10,066 nt of DNA from Candidatus Hydrogenedentota bacterium (GTDB lineage Bacteria > Hydrogenedentota > Hydrogenedentia > Hydrogenedentales > SLHB01), in contig JAKJDA010000071.1 of assembly GCA_022706165.1 (NCBI GenBank), forward strand, positions 1 through 10,066. Direction: 5' to 3'. Below, piece by piece: positions 1-6,731 of the stretch. A program made the position numbers and the translations under genes. The notes beneath the pieces were generated by a model. It was not told the DNA's origin. It searched no databases and was given only the letters and a program-made list of their open reading frames with translations. Numbering within the stretch: position 1 is the first letter of the stretch; each line of letters opens with the position of its first letter.

Positions 1-151
1 GCGAAAACGGTGTTCTCTCCCGGTCCTGCTGTTCCGCGAAAAAAATCTGCCAATCCGGGGGCACCGACTCCGGTTCGCGTAAGTACGCGGCGTAGAGCTG
101 CTCGACAAAGGTCAGGCTCATGCTCCCGAGGCCGTGTGTGATCTCCCGCAT
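1..151 (-). CDS. sucA: 2-oxoglutarate dehydrogenase E1 component, N-terminal end (partial)
   Basis: This is the start of the thiamine-diphosphate-dependent E1 subunit of the cytoplasmic 2-oxoglutarate dehydrogenase complex, which decarboxylates 2-oxoglutarate in the TCA cycle. Only the first 50 codons are in the window; the gene continues past the left edge. Residues 13-38 carry the typical E1 N-terminal segment (2-oxogl_dehyd_N family), the part known to tether E1 to the E2 core: LTFVEQLYAAYL, then an acidic/Pro stretch, then SVPPDWQIFF. The ATG at 151 is chosen because GAGGTGA lies 4 nt upstream; the in-frame ATG at 121 has a purine run too close to be a good ribosome site. It is divergent from the DUF4838 gene. 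The full-length protein would be about 900 residues or more, so catalytic residues cannot be checked here. The related name kgd would apply if a fused E2-like domain preceded it, which this short N-terminus argues against. Confidence 0.88.
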   Translation of the reverse strand, partial: MREITHGLGSMSLTFVEQLYAAYLREPESVPPDWQIFFAEQQDRERTPFS

Positions 152-155
152 GACG

Positions 156-162
156 TCACCTC
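156..162 (-). promoter_or_regulatory. Ribosome binding site of sucA
   Basis: Read on the minus strand this is GAGGTGA, ending 4 nt before the ATG at 151. It decides between the two in-frame ATG codons (151 and 121) in favour of the upstream one. Confidence 0.65.
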
Positions 163-500
163 GTATCGGTCGGATGCAACGGTTTTCCCAAACAAATGTT
201 CCAGCGACGACACGAGCCGCTCCACATGCGCCGACCAAACCCGGCGCCATCGAAAACGGCGCGCGCCCCCTCATATGTTGCCATGGCGCCGTCCCAAACG
301 CCATGACGCGCACGTTCTGACCAAGACGCACAAAAACGGCGGATCTCCGGGGTCCTTGGCCGTCCGATATTCCCCAAATCTTCTGGGTTTACGCCACGCA
401 TGAACGAAATCCTGCTTCTTGCCGCGTCACGCCACCGTTGCGTCAACATCGGCCCGGCAAAATCTGTTCCGCGTCCGGACCGATTCGGCCCCCTGAAGAA

Positions 501-530
501 GCGGGATGGGTCTCTTTTTTGTATTCCCGC
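501..530. repeat. Short inverted repeat over the promoter candidate
   Basis: GCGGGA at 501-506 is the exact reverse complement of TCCCGC at 525-530, with an 18-nt centre that contains a T-run and the putative -35 hexamer. It could be an operator half-site pair. A 6-bp GC-rich match can also arise by chance in this DNA. Confidence 0.25.
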
Positions 531-547
531 CTCAAAAAACCTATCAT
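519..547 (+). promoter_or_regulatory. Candidate sigma70-type promoter for the DUF4838 gene
   Basis: TTGTAT (519-524, 4 of 6 to TTGACA) is followed after exactly 17 nt by TATCAT (542-547, 5 of 6 to TATAAT). This would start transcription near 554 and leave a leader of roughly 37 nt that includes the ribosome site AGAGGAG at 575-581. The surrounding sequence is locally AT-richer than the rest of the window. The host's sigma factor preferences are unknown, so this is inference from the E. coli consensus. Confidence 0.4.
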
Positions 548-590
548 CGGAAAGTGTCCAGCCCTTTTTCACCAAGAGGAGCTTTGAACC

Positions 591-3182
591 ATGCACCCTG
601 CTTCCGCATCGATTCTATTGACTTCCGTAGCTCTGGTCGCCTTGCCTGCTTGGGCCGCGCCGTGGATAACCTCCAAGATGTATGGCAATGTCCATGTCGT
701 CGTATCGGAAACGGCCCCTAGTTTTGACGCGCAGGCGGCGAAAGAATTCGCGGCGCACTGGAAAGCCTGCACCGGTCATTCCGTTTCGATTTCGGATCGC
801 CCCGCCGACGGCGTGAACGTGTTCATCGGACGCGATGTCATTCCCGCCCGCCACGCCAAAAAGATGAATGTGGCGGCCCTCCAGGCGGACGGCCTGCATC
901 TCCGCAGCGTAAAGGCCGAAAAGGACGCTTTGCCCGCACTGCTCATCGCGGGAGGAACCGAACGCGGCGCGCTGTATGGCGTCTACGAGTTCTTCGAACG
1001 CTACATGGGCATGCGATGGCTGGCCCCTGGCGTGACGTTTGTTCCGCGTAAGCCCGGCGAGGCCTGCGATCCCGCGAAACCGTGGGAGCGCGCTACGCCA
1101 TCCGAACTGCCGGCCATCGACTATCGCTACGTCCCGCCATTCGAGCATCGTCGGACGACGCCGCCCGAGGGCGACGCCGAAAGCGTGCAGATCTATCGCG
1201 ATGCGCGACGCCTCTCCGAAGGCCCTGGGTTTGGCGCTCCTGGCGTCCATACGCTGTACAGTTTGGTGGAACCGAAAGATCACTTCGAGAAGCATCCGGA
1301 GTGGTTTTCCATGATTGACGGCAAACGACGTGCACCGGTCGGGTACGACTACAACAGCGAGAAGGAGCGCGAAAAACACCCGGGCACCGTGGCGCAACTG
1401 TGCTTCACGAATCCCGAGGTGGCGAACGCCATCGTGGACACGCTGCGCGATCGCATCCGCAAGAATCCCGACAAACACATCTGGAGCGTATCGCAGATGG
1501 ACTGGGGCGAATACTGCACGTGCCCGGAATGCAAAGCGATCAACGAAAGCGAAGGCACGCCCATGGGCTCCCTGCTGACCTGCGTGAACCGCGTCGCGGA
1601 CCAGATCAACCAGGAATTCCCAGGCTACTACATCGAGACGCTCGCCTATACGTGGTCGCGCAAGGCCCCGAAGACTATCCGTCCGCGCGACAACGTCATC
1701 ATCCGCCTGTGCAGCATCGAATGCGATTTTGCGCGCCCCCTCAACGATCCAAAGGTCCAGGAAAACGCGACATTCGCGCAAGATATCCGCGAGTGGTCGG
1801 CCATCGCAAAGCAACTCTACATCTGGGATTACGTCGTGAACTTTCACGGCTACCAGCGCCCGCACCCCAACCTGCCGGTGCTTGCCGAAAACGCCCGCTT
1901 CTTCCGCGACCACAAGGCCCGCGGGCTATACGAGCAGGGGCCGTCCGCGCCGCGCGTGGAGTTGGGGCATTTGCGCACCTACTTGTTGACGCATCTCATC
2001 TGGAATCCGGACTGCGACGTGGACGCGGCGCGCGAGGATTTCCTCGATTTGTACTATCGCGAGACCGCGCCGTTTATGCGGCAATACCTTGCCCTCATCG
2101 AAAAAAACGTGATCGAAAAAGAATGGATGATGGACACGTTTGACAAGGGCGGCTGGATCGATTACGACACCGTCGTGCAGGCGCGCGAGATCCTGCGTCA
2201 AGGCCTCGAGGCGGCGCAGTCCGACGAGACCCGCCAGCGCATCGGGTTTGCCCAAGTGTCCGTTGAATACGCCGCCTTTGCCTGCACGCCCCGCATCACC
2301 CTGGCCGACAACGCCTTCGCCCTTGACCGTCCTCCGTGCATGAGCCCGCACGACTACATCGCGCTGGCAAAGTCTTTCGGCATTCGCGATTATGCCGAAA
2401 ACAGGCCTATCGAGGAATTCGGCAGCCTCGTCAGCCACTGCCCGCCGCGCCAAGAGCAATCGCCCATCGAAACGATCGAAAACGAGCGCTATCGGGTGTG
2501 GGTGACGCCCGCCATCGGCGGCACGGTAATGCGCTGGCAGGACAAGCCAAGCGGCGTTGAGCTTATCAACGCATTCCGCGAATACGGCATGCGTCCATGC
2601 ACCTGGCAAGACTGGACCAACACTCCCTTCAAAGTCGAGGGACCGGTCGCAGACCGGTACGACGTCGTGGAACGGGCCCCCGGAAAACTCGTGATCGAGG
2701 CCAAACGCGAGGACGGGCTCGTCGTGCGCCGAACGATGTCGCTGCAGCCCGGTTCGGACGCCATCGAGGTGACGCTAACCATCACGAATCCAACGGACAA
2801 GGCACTCATCCCGAACGTCAAGCCGCACCCCGAGTTCTACGCACAAGGATCGTATATCCCCGAGATATGGAGCTACCGAGACGGCACATGGACGCAATAC
2901 ACGGATCCGGCGCTGAGTCCGCCCCTTGCAAACGGCAAATACATGAAACCCGAAGGTTACACCCAGCTCGCCTGCCGCGTGAAAGAAAAAGATGTCACGG
3001 TAATCTGCGAGTTCAATCCCGCCCAACTCGGCGGACTGTTGTGGTTTTACAACGCCTCGAGCGCAGCCCGGCAAATGAACCTGGAACTGCTGCCCAAGAC
3101 CGACCCGCTCGCGCCGGGCGCGTCGATGACGATAGCGGCGTCCTACCGATTCACGCGAGAAAGCCCGGCGACGTTGCGCTGA
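591..3182 (+). CDS. Secreted DUF4838 glycoside-hydrolase-like protein
   Basis: This is a large exported protein of 863 residues, probably acting on complex glycans outside the cytoplasm; the substrate is unknown. Residues 1-22 form a signal peptide (hydrophobic core SILLTSVALVALPA, likely cut after AWA). Residues about 30-150 resemble the non-catalytic GH67/GH20b N-terminal domain, including GGTERGALYGVYEFFERYMG at 121-140. Residues about 215-470 match DUF4838 in style: GVHTLYSLV, HPEWFSMIDGKR, QLCFTNPEV, then the Cys-rich EYCTCPECK at 307-315, and YIWDYVVNF at 410-418. A helical stretch follows to about 610, and residues about 625-855 look like a mutarotase-type beta-sandwich. DUF4838 proteins are distant relatives of alpha-glucuronidases, but catalysis has to my knowledge not been settled, so the enzyme assignment is inference. 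AGAGGAG lies 9 nt before the ATG. The gene stands alone, divergent from sucA and convergent with the flagellar operon's last gene. Confidence 0.85.
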   Translation: MHPASASILLTSVALVALPAWAAPWITSKMYGNVHVVVSETAPSFDAQAAKEFAAHWKACTGHSVSISDRPADGVNVFIGRDVIPARHAKKMNVAALQADGLHLRSVKAEKDALPALLIAGGTERGALYGVYEFFERYMGMRWLAPGVTFVPRKPGEACDPAKPWERATPSELPAIDYRYVPPFEHRRTTPPEGDAESVQIYRDARRLSEGPGFGAPGVHTLYSLVEPKDHFEKHPEWFSMIDGKRRAPVGYDYNSEKEREKHPGTVAQLCFTNPEVANAIVDTLRDRIRKNPDKHIWSVSQMDWGEYCTCPECKAINESEGTPMGSLLTCVNRVADQINQEFPGYYIETLAYTWSRKAPKTIRPRDNVIIRLCSIECDFARPLNDPKVQENATFAQDIREWSAIAKQLYIWDYVVNFHGYQRPHPNLPVLAENARFFRDHKARGLYEQGPSAPRVELGHLRTYLLTHLIWNPDCDVDAAREDFLDLYYRETAPFMRQYLALIEKNVIEKEWMMDTFDKGGWIDYDTVVQAREILRQGLEAAQSDETRQRIGFAQVSVEYAAFACTPRITLADNAFALDRPPCMSPHDYIALAKSFGIRDYAENRPIEEFGSLVSHCPPRQEQSPIETIENERYRVWVTPAIGGTVMRWQDKPSGVELINAFREYGMRPCTWQDWTNTPFKVEGPVADRYDVVERAPGKLVIEAKREDGLVVRRTMSLQPGSDAIEVTLTITNPTDKALIPNVKPHPEFYAQGSYIPEIWSYRDGTWTQYTDPALSPPLANGKYMKPEGYTQLACRVKEKDVTVICEFNPAQLGGLLWFYNASSAARQMNLELLPKTDPLAPGASMTIAASYRFTRESPATLR

Positions 3183-3217
3183 CCCGGATTTCCAAAAACG
3201 CCTTGCGGGGGCTCGCC

Positions 3218-3415
3218 CTATCGCAGGAGCATTAGCGTCGACAGCGGCAGGGTCACGATCCTGGGGTCATCCACCGCGCCGCTGTCCTCTTGCGTGATGA
3301 GAAGTCCAAACGGCGCATGGTCGACTTTCTTCTCGATGAAGGTTCGAAGGCCTTCCGTGTCCGCCAAGGGATCGATGCGCCGCTGATACTTCACCTCCAA
3401 TGGCAGGTTTTTGCG
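3218..3415 (-). pseudogene. C-terminal remnant of an AAA ATPase with DUF4143 domain
   Basis: The frame encodes a 65-residue piece that reads like the very end of the ATP-binding DUF4143 family: NLPLEVKYQRRIDP, then GLRTFIEKK, then APFGLLITQED, and the closing IVTLPLSTLMLLR before TAG. In intact members this nuclease-like C-terminal fold with the E-V-K motif follows an AAA ATPase of roughly 300 residues. None of that is present: the frame is closed by TGA at 3424-3422, and the upstream DNA belongs to the oxidoreductase. The nearest possible start would be TTG at 3400. I infer a decayed or recombined fragment left between two convergent genes. A functional 60-residue protein is possible but unlikely. 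The family call rests on motif memory. Confidence 0.6.
3240..3286. repeat. Perfect 9-bp inverted repeat inside the DUF4143 remnant
   Basis: GACAGCGGC at 3240-3248 is the exact reverse complement of GCCGCTGTC at 3278-3286, separated by 29 nt. It lies between two convergent genes, where a bidirectional terminator would be expected, but the loop is long and no T-run follows on either strand. It may be only a coincidence of the Ser-Gly-Ala and Leu-Pro-Leu-Ser codons of the remnant. Confidence 0.3.
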
Positions 3416-3416
3416 C

Positions 3417-4442
3417 CTATTTCAACGTTGCGCGCCCCGTCGGATATTGGACCACGACAACGGCCTGCTTCTCGATCGATTCGATAGCGGCGAACTGGAC
3501 GCGGAGAGCAGCAAGGGCGTCGGCTCCGGTGCCGTCGATGGCGTCGGGCGCGCAGCCCTCCGCGATTTGCTCGGCGAAACGATGGATGCGGTTGCGGAAG
3601 GTGTCTTCAAACCGCTTTTCGACGATGTCGCCAAAAACGGTGTTGGTGATGACCGTCTTTTCCATGCTCCCCGCCGGATACAACGTCAACTCGCCGAACA
3701 TGTCCTCCAGCACGAAGCGCCCCCCGGTTCCCGCGACCTCGCAACGCTCCATCGGGTGGCCGCGCGCGATGTCGTAGCTGCCGGTGAGTCCGCCCACGAC
3801 GCCGTTGGCGAACCGAAAACTGAAGTGTGCCGTGGACCAGATGCTTCGTCCCGGCGCTTTGGTCGCGAAACACTGCACCGCGACGATATCGCCGCAGAAA
3901 TAGCGCATGAGGTCGATGGTGTGCGGGTGCAGCGCCTTGATGTGGAACCACGGCGAGCTTTCGGCGGGATTCATGATCCACATCGCCATGTTGACGAAGA
4001 GCAGGCGCCCGAGCCGTCCTTCCTCGATCCACTGCTTTGCCTTGCGCGCGAGCGGCGTGAAACGATGGTTCACGTTGATGCCATAGCAGCGGTTTCGGGT
4101 CCGCGCCAAGGCCACCATCTCCTCGGCTTGTTTGAGGTCGTTCGAAATCGGTTTCTCGCCGAGCACATGGCAGCCCGCTTCGAACGCCTGCATCGTCGGC
4201 TCGTAGTGATCGCTGCCGTATTCGTGGCCGCCCGTTGCGACACTGCACAGGTCCGGCTGCAGCGCCTCGAACATCTCCGGGGCGCTGTAGAACGCTGGCG
4301 TCTGCAGCCGCGCGGCGGCGGCGTCTGCTCGTTCCCGGTTTCGGTCGCATACGCCGACAAGCCGGCACCACGGGCTCGCAACATATTGATCGGCATGCAA
4401 ATTGCCGATGGGGCCCATTCCCACGACGACGGCGCGCAACAT
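3417..4442 (-). CDS. Gfo/Idh/MocA-family NAD(P)-dependent oxidoreductase
   Basis: This cytoplasmic sugar or inositol-type dehydrogenase has 341 residues, normal for the family. The N-terminal Rossmann fold shows AVVVGMGPIGNLHA (dinucleotide-binding GxGxxG at 8-13), the acidic strand end VCDRNRERA near 31-39, and the family signature GEKPIS at 95-100 with the expected catalytic Lys97. The C-terminal domain carries LHPHTIDLMRYF at 171-182, whose His and Asp supply the usual active-site pair. The substrate cannot be read from sequence. The ATG at 4442 is preferred: AGGA sits 7 nt upstream and translation begins right at the Rossmann strand. An ATG at 4466 would overlap the flhG stop by 8 nt but has no ribosome site, and the longer open frame to 4607 only shadows flhG. 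It follows flhG by 16 nt, so it is probably co-transcribed with flagellar genes, an unusual partner. Confidence 0.9.
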   Translation of the reverse strand: MLRAVVVGMGPIGNLHADQYVASPWCRLVGVCDRNRERADAAAARLQTPAFYSAPEMFEALQPDLCSVATGGHEYGSDHYEPTMQAFEAGCHVLGEKPISNDLKQAEEMVALARTRNRCYGINVNHRFTPLARKAKQWIEEGRLGRLLFVNMAMWIMNPAESSPWFHIKALHPHTIDLMRYFCGDIVAVQCFATKAPGRSIWSTAHFSFRFANGVVGGLTGSYDIARGHPMERCEVAGTGGRFVLEDMFGELTLYPAGSMEKTVITNTVFGDIVEKRFEDTFRNRIHRFAEQIAEGCAPDAIDGTGADALAALRVQFAAIESIEKQAVVVVQYPTGRATLK

Positions 4443-4449
4443 GGGACGA

Positions 4450-4453
4450 TCCT
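4450..4453 (-). promoter_or_regulatory. Ribosome binding site that decides the oxidoreductase start
   Basis: AGGA on the minus strand lies 7 nt before the ATG at 4442 and just downstream of the flhG stop codon at 4459. No comparable purine run precedes the alternative ATG at 4466. Confidence 0.5.
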
Positions 4454-4458
4454 GATCG

Positions 4459-5322
4459 TCACGCATTGCTGACAAGACCAAGGTTTTGCACGATGCGACG
4501 CAGGAAGCCTGGGCGTCCGCGCTCTTGTTCGCGTTTCTGGCGCAGAAGGGAAGCGGCGAGGTCCTGCACGTTTTTGGCGGCGGGAGCGGCAGGGTAGCGC
4601 AACACAAACGGCGTTGCCTGCATCACCGCCTGGGCGACATGCGGATCGCGCAGGATATGTCCGAGCGTTGCCAGGCTGCGCCCAAGGTATTGCTGCGCGA
4701 CGTGATTGAGTTTCGCGGCGACCATGTTGGCCTGCGCGGCGTTCGCAGCCATGTTGACGACGATCCGGATCACGGCGTCCTTGCGAAGCTGGTTGATCGT
4801 CTTGATCATCGCATAGGCATCCACAATGGCCGACGGCTCGGGAGTGGTGACCAGCAAGACCTCGTCGGCGGCGGCGGCAAAGGCGACGGCGTTTTGGCCA
4901 ATGCCGGCCATCGTGTCGATAATGATGAAGTCGGCGTCTTCTTGCAGTTCCATCAGGCCGCGGATGACGTTTTCGCGCGCATGGGGGCCAAGGTCGGCGA
5001 GCTTGGCGATCCCGGAACTTCCGGGAATGAGATCGATGCCGCCGGGCCCCTGGACGACGATTTGGCGCATGCGTCGTTCGCCGGCGATGACGTGCTGCAA
5101 GTTGTACAGCGAGTTGAGGCCGAGCAGCACCTCGACGTTCGCAAGACCGAGATCGGCGTCGAGCACGGTGACGCGCTGCCCCTGGGCGGCCATGGCGATG
5201 CCGAGATTGACGCTTGTGCTGGTCTTGCCGACGCCTCCCTTGCCGCTGGTCACCGCGAGCACGCGGGCGCGGCTATGGTGCTGCCGAACGAAATCACGCA
5301 GATTTTGGGCTTGATATTCCAC
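4459..5322 (-). CDS. flhG: Flagellar number regulator FlhG (MinD-type ATPase, YlxH/FleN family)
   Basis: FlhG is a membrane-associated ATPase that limits flagellar number and works with the GTPase FlhF. The 287-residue protein has a deviant Walker A SGKGGVGKTS at 26-35 with both lysines (28 and 33), the A' motif LDADLGLANVEV at 54-65 and Walker B FIIIDTMAGIG at 132-142. The N-terminus YQAQNLRDFV (3-12) lines up with the DQAxxLR motif known from Bacillus to stimulate FlhF GTPase activity, with Tyr in place of the first Asp. The C-terminal stretch GFLRRIVQNLGLV could be the amphipathic membrane-targeting helix of the family. The start is GTG, supported by GGAGAG 4 nt upstream. It overlaps the end of flhF by 29 nt, implying translational coupling. 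Confidence 0.93.
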   Translation of the reverse strand: MEYQAQNLRDFVRQHHSRARVLAVTSGKGGVGKTSTSVNLGIAMAAQGQRVTVLDADLGLANVEVLLGLNSLYNLQHVIAGERRMRQIVVQGPGGIDLIPGSSGIAKLADLGPHARENVIRGLMELQEDADFIIIDTMAGIGQNAVAFAAAADEVLLVTTPEPSAIVDAYAMIKTINQLRKDAVIRIVVNMAANAAQANMVAAKLNHVAQQYLGRSLATLGHILRDPHVAQAVMQATPFVLRYPAAPAAKNVQDLAASLLRQKREQERGRPGFLRRIVQNLGLVSNA

Positions 5323-6730
5323 GTTTCTCTCCGCCTTTCACGATAAGGGCCGCGATGGCCTCCGCTTTGGCCGCCAGCAAATCCTCGGGGACGTTCTGTC
5401 CCACGCTCAGATAACTTGCCGGAAGCCCCGACTCCGCCAGCACGCTGAACAGCGCGCCATAGCGCTGCGTCTCGTCCAATTTGGTGAACAACAAGGAGGT
5501 TGGCGCAATGGGCTTGAACTTGTCGACCACGGCGCGTAGGTCTTCGAGCGGCGTGGTCGCGCCCAGCACGAGAAACGTCTCGTGGGGCTGCGCCGCATCA
5601 AGCAACTCAATAAGCTCCTGCATTTGCTTGAGGTTGTACGGGCTTCCGCCCGCCGTGTCGATAAGAACGATGTCTTGGTCGCGAAACAGCCGCACCGCGC
5701 CGGCCATGTCCTTGGGCGTGTTCACAACCTGCAACGGCAGGCCGATGATGTTGGCATAGGTGCGCAGTTGTTCCGGCGCGGCCACGCGGTACGTGTCCGC
5801 CGTGATAAGGGCGACGCGGGCGCGCTGGCGAACGGCGTACACGGCGGCAAGCTTGGCGACGTTCGTGGTTTTGCCGACGCCGGTCGGACCGACCAACGCG
5901 GCCACGCGGACGGAACCGGGCTTGCGGGCAATGCCGCTGGCGATTTTGATGCGAGCGGCGACTTCCTGGCGCAGGCGGTCCTGGAGCTTTTGGGGATCGC
6001 GCAAAATGCTGAGATCCGTGCCCTTGACAAGCGAGCCCATCAGCGAAGCCGCGACGGGACGACTCACGCCATTGTCGATGAGAGCGCGGTAATGCGGCGC
6101 GAACTCGGGCGGAAGCCCTGCGCCGGGCGCTTCGGCAATGAGAACCTCGACCAGGTTGCGCAACTCGCGCAGTTCGCGCCGCAACGTCTCCGACGAGTCG
6201 TCCTTGTGCTTTGGGAACGGAATCACCGGATGGGGCGCGGGCGCTGTGGAATCGCCCACAGCCGACGCCCGGGGCGCATTGTCGCCGGAAACGCCGGCGT
6301 GAGGATGCCGTCTGCCGGATGAAGCCGAGACATGCGACTGCACAGGGGGATGATGAGGCGGCGCGGGATGCGACGCCGAACGGACCGGCGCGCTTGGGGA
6401 GGAGGCGGCGGCGATGCCCATGCGGCGTTGCGCGTCGCTGACCAGTTCCTTGAAGTACGTGACGCTTTCGCGGACGGTCTGATCGCTGCCGATGCGCGAA
6501 GCGGACGCATAGTGGCGCTCAACGGGCGTGGGGCGGCGCGGTCCCGACGGCGGGGCGACGGGTTCGGCCGCGGTCAGTTCGACTTGCTTGCGGCCTATCC
6601 ACCCGAGGAACCCGCTCTGCTTGACCTGCCGCGTCCGAAGCACCACCGCGTGCTGTCCCAATTTTTCCCTCATTTGGCGATAAGCGCCGTCAAGGGTTTC
6701 GGCTTGGAAAGTATGGAGTTTTTGTGCCAT
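5294..6730 (-). CDS. flhF: Flagellar positioning GTPase FlhF (SRP-type)
   Basis: FlhF is the third SRP-family GTPase, beside Ffh and FtsY; it directs where the first flagellar parts enter the membrane. The 478-residue protein has the short B domain at 1-55 (KLHTFQAETLDGAYRQMREKLG and VVLRTRQVKQSGFLG), a long Pro/Ser/His/Ala-rich linker at about 55-180, the N helical domain at about 180-270, and the G domain after that. Visible GTPase motifs are GPTGVGKTT (281-289), ADTYR (311-315), DTAGG (358-362), TKLD (416-419) and the closing LSVGQNVPEDL (441-451). The third motif ends in Gly where many SRP GTPases have Arg. The ATG at 6730 follows the flhA stop by one base, and its ribosome site AGGTGAG lies inside the last flhA codons. 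Its 3' end overlaps flhG. Confidence 0.95.
   Translation of the reverse strand: MAQKLHTFQAETLDGAYRQMREKLGQHAVVLRTRQVKQSGFLGWIGRKQVELTAAEPVAPPSGPRRPTPVERHYASASRIGSDQTVRESVTYFKELVSDAQRRMGIAAASSPSAPVRSASHPAPPHHPPVQSHVSASSGRRHPHAGVSGDNAPRASAVGDSTAPAPHPVIPFPKHKDDSSETLRRELRELRNLVEVLIAEAPGAGLPPEFAPHYRALIDNGVSRPVAASLMGSLVKGTDLSILRDPQKLQDRLRQEVAARIKIASGIARKPGSVRVAALVGPTGVGKTTNVAKLAAVYAVRQRARVALITADTYRVAAPEQLRTYANIIGLPLQVVNTPKDMAGAVRLFRDQDIVLIDTAGGSPYNLKQMQELIELLDAAQPHETFLVLGATTPLEDLRAVVDKFKPIAPTSLLFTKLDETQRYGALFSVLAESGLPASYLSVGQNVPEDLLAAKAEAIAALIVKGGEKRGISSPKSA
5327..5332 (-). promoter_or_regulatory. Ribosome binding site supporting the GTG start of flhG
   Basis: GGAGAG on the minus strand ends 4 nt before GTG at 5322 and lies inside the last codons of flhF. 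It fixes a non-ATG start and suggests reinitiation by ribosomes finishing flhF. Confidence 0.6.
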
Positions 6731-6731
6731 G

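Larger units (their letters stand above)
152..590. other. Divergent intergenic region, no convincing gene
   Basis: About 440 bp separate the start of sucA (minus) from the start of the DUF4838 gene (plus). Open frames cross it, the longest a 146-codon minus-strand frame at 156-596, but its product is Arg/Gly/Trp-rich, matches no family I know, begins inside the start of the DUF4838 gene and is best explained by high GC. A rightward promoter candidate lies at 519-547. For sucA I see only weak matches, for example TTGGGA with TATGAG 16 nt later on the minus strand, between about 266 and 300. The length is generous for two simple promoters and could hold regulator sites or a long 5' leader for sucA, but I recognise no riboswitch or small RNA. 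Confidence 0.5.

Noticed and set aside
156..596. A 146-codon minus-strand open frame in the sucA upstream gap
   Set aside because: Its product is Arg/Gly/Trp-rich with no known family pattern, and its start overlaps the ribosome site and first codons of the DUF4838 gene. It has no clear ribosome site.
615..1913. A 432-codon minus-strand open frame opposite the DUF4838 gene
   Set aside because: The plus strand gives a coherent signal peptide and domain series; the antisense frame is an Arg/Val/Ala-rich shadow produced by GC-rich third positions.
3183..3217. Possible terminator hairpin after the DUF4838 gene (GGGC/GCCC near 3207-3217)
   Set aside because: The stem is four base pairs with a two-base loop and has no following T-run.
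3411..4472. A 353-codon plus-strand open frame opposite the oxidoreductase
   Set aside because: The minus strand has full Gfo/Idh/MocA motifs; the plus frame is rich in Arg, His and Asp without a recognisable domain.
4443..4607. An N-terminal extension of the oxidoreductase up to 4607
   Set aside because: The extra residues overlap flhG in another frame, are Cys/Pro-rich and precede the Rossmann strand; the ATG at 4442 has a better ribosome site.
5011..5025. CCCGGAA and TTCCGGG inverted repeat with a one-base centre
   Set aside because: It lies within conserved flhG coding sequence (the IPGSSGIA segment) and is explained by codon choice.
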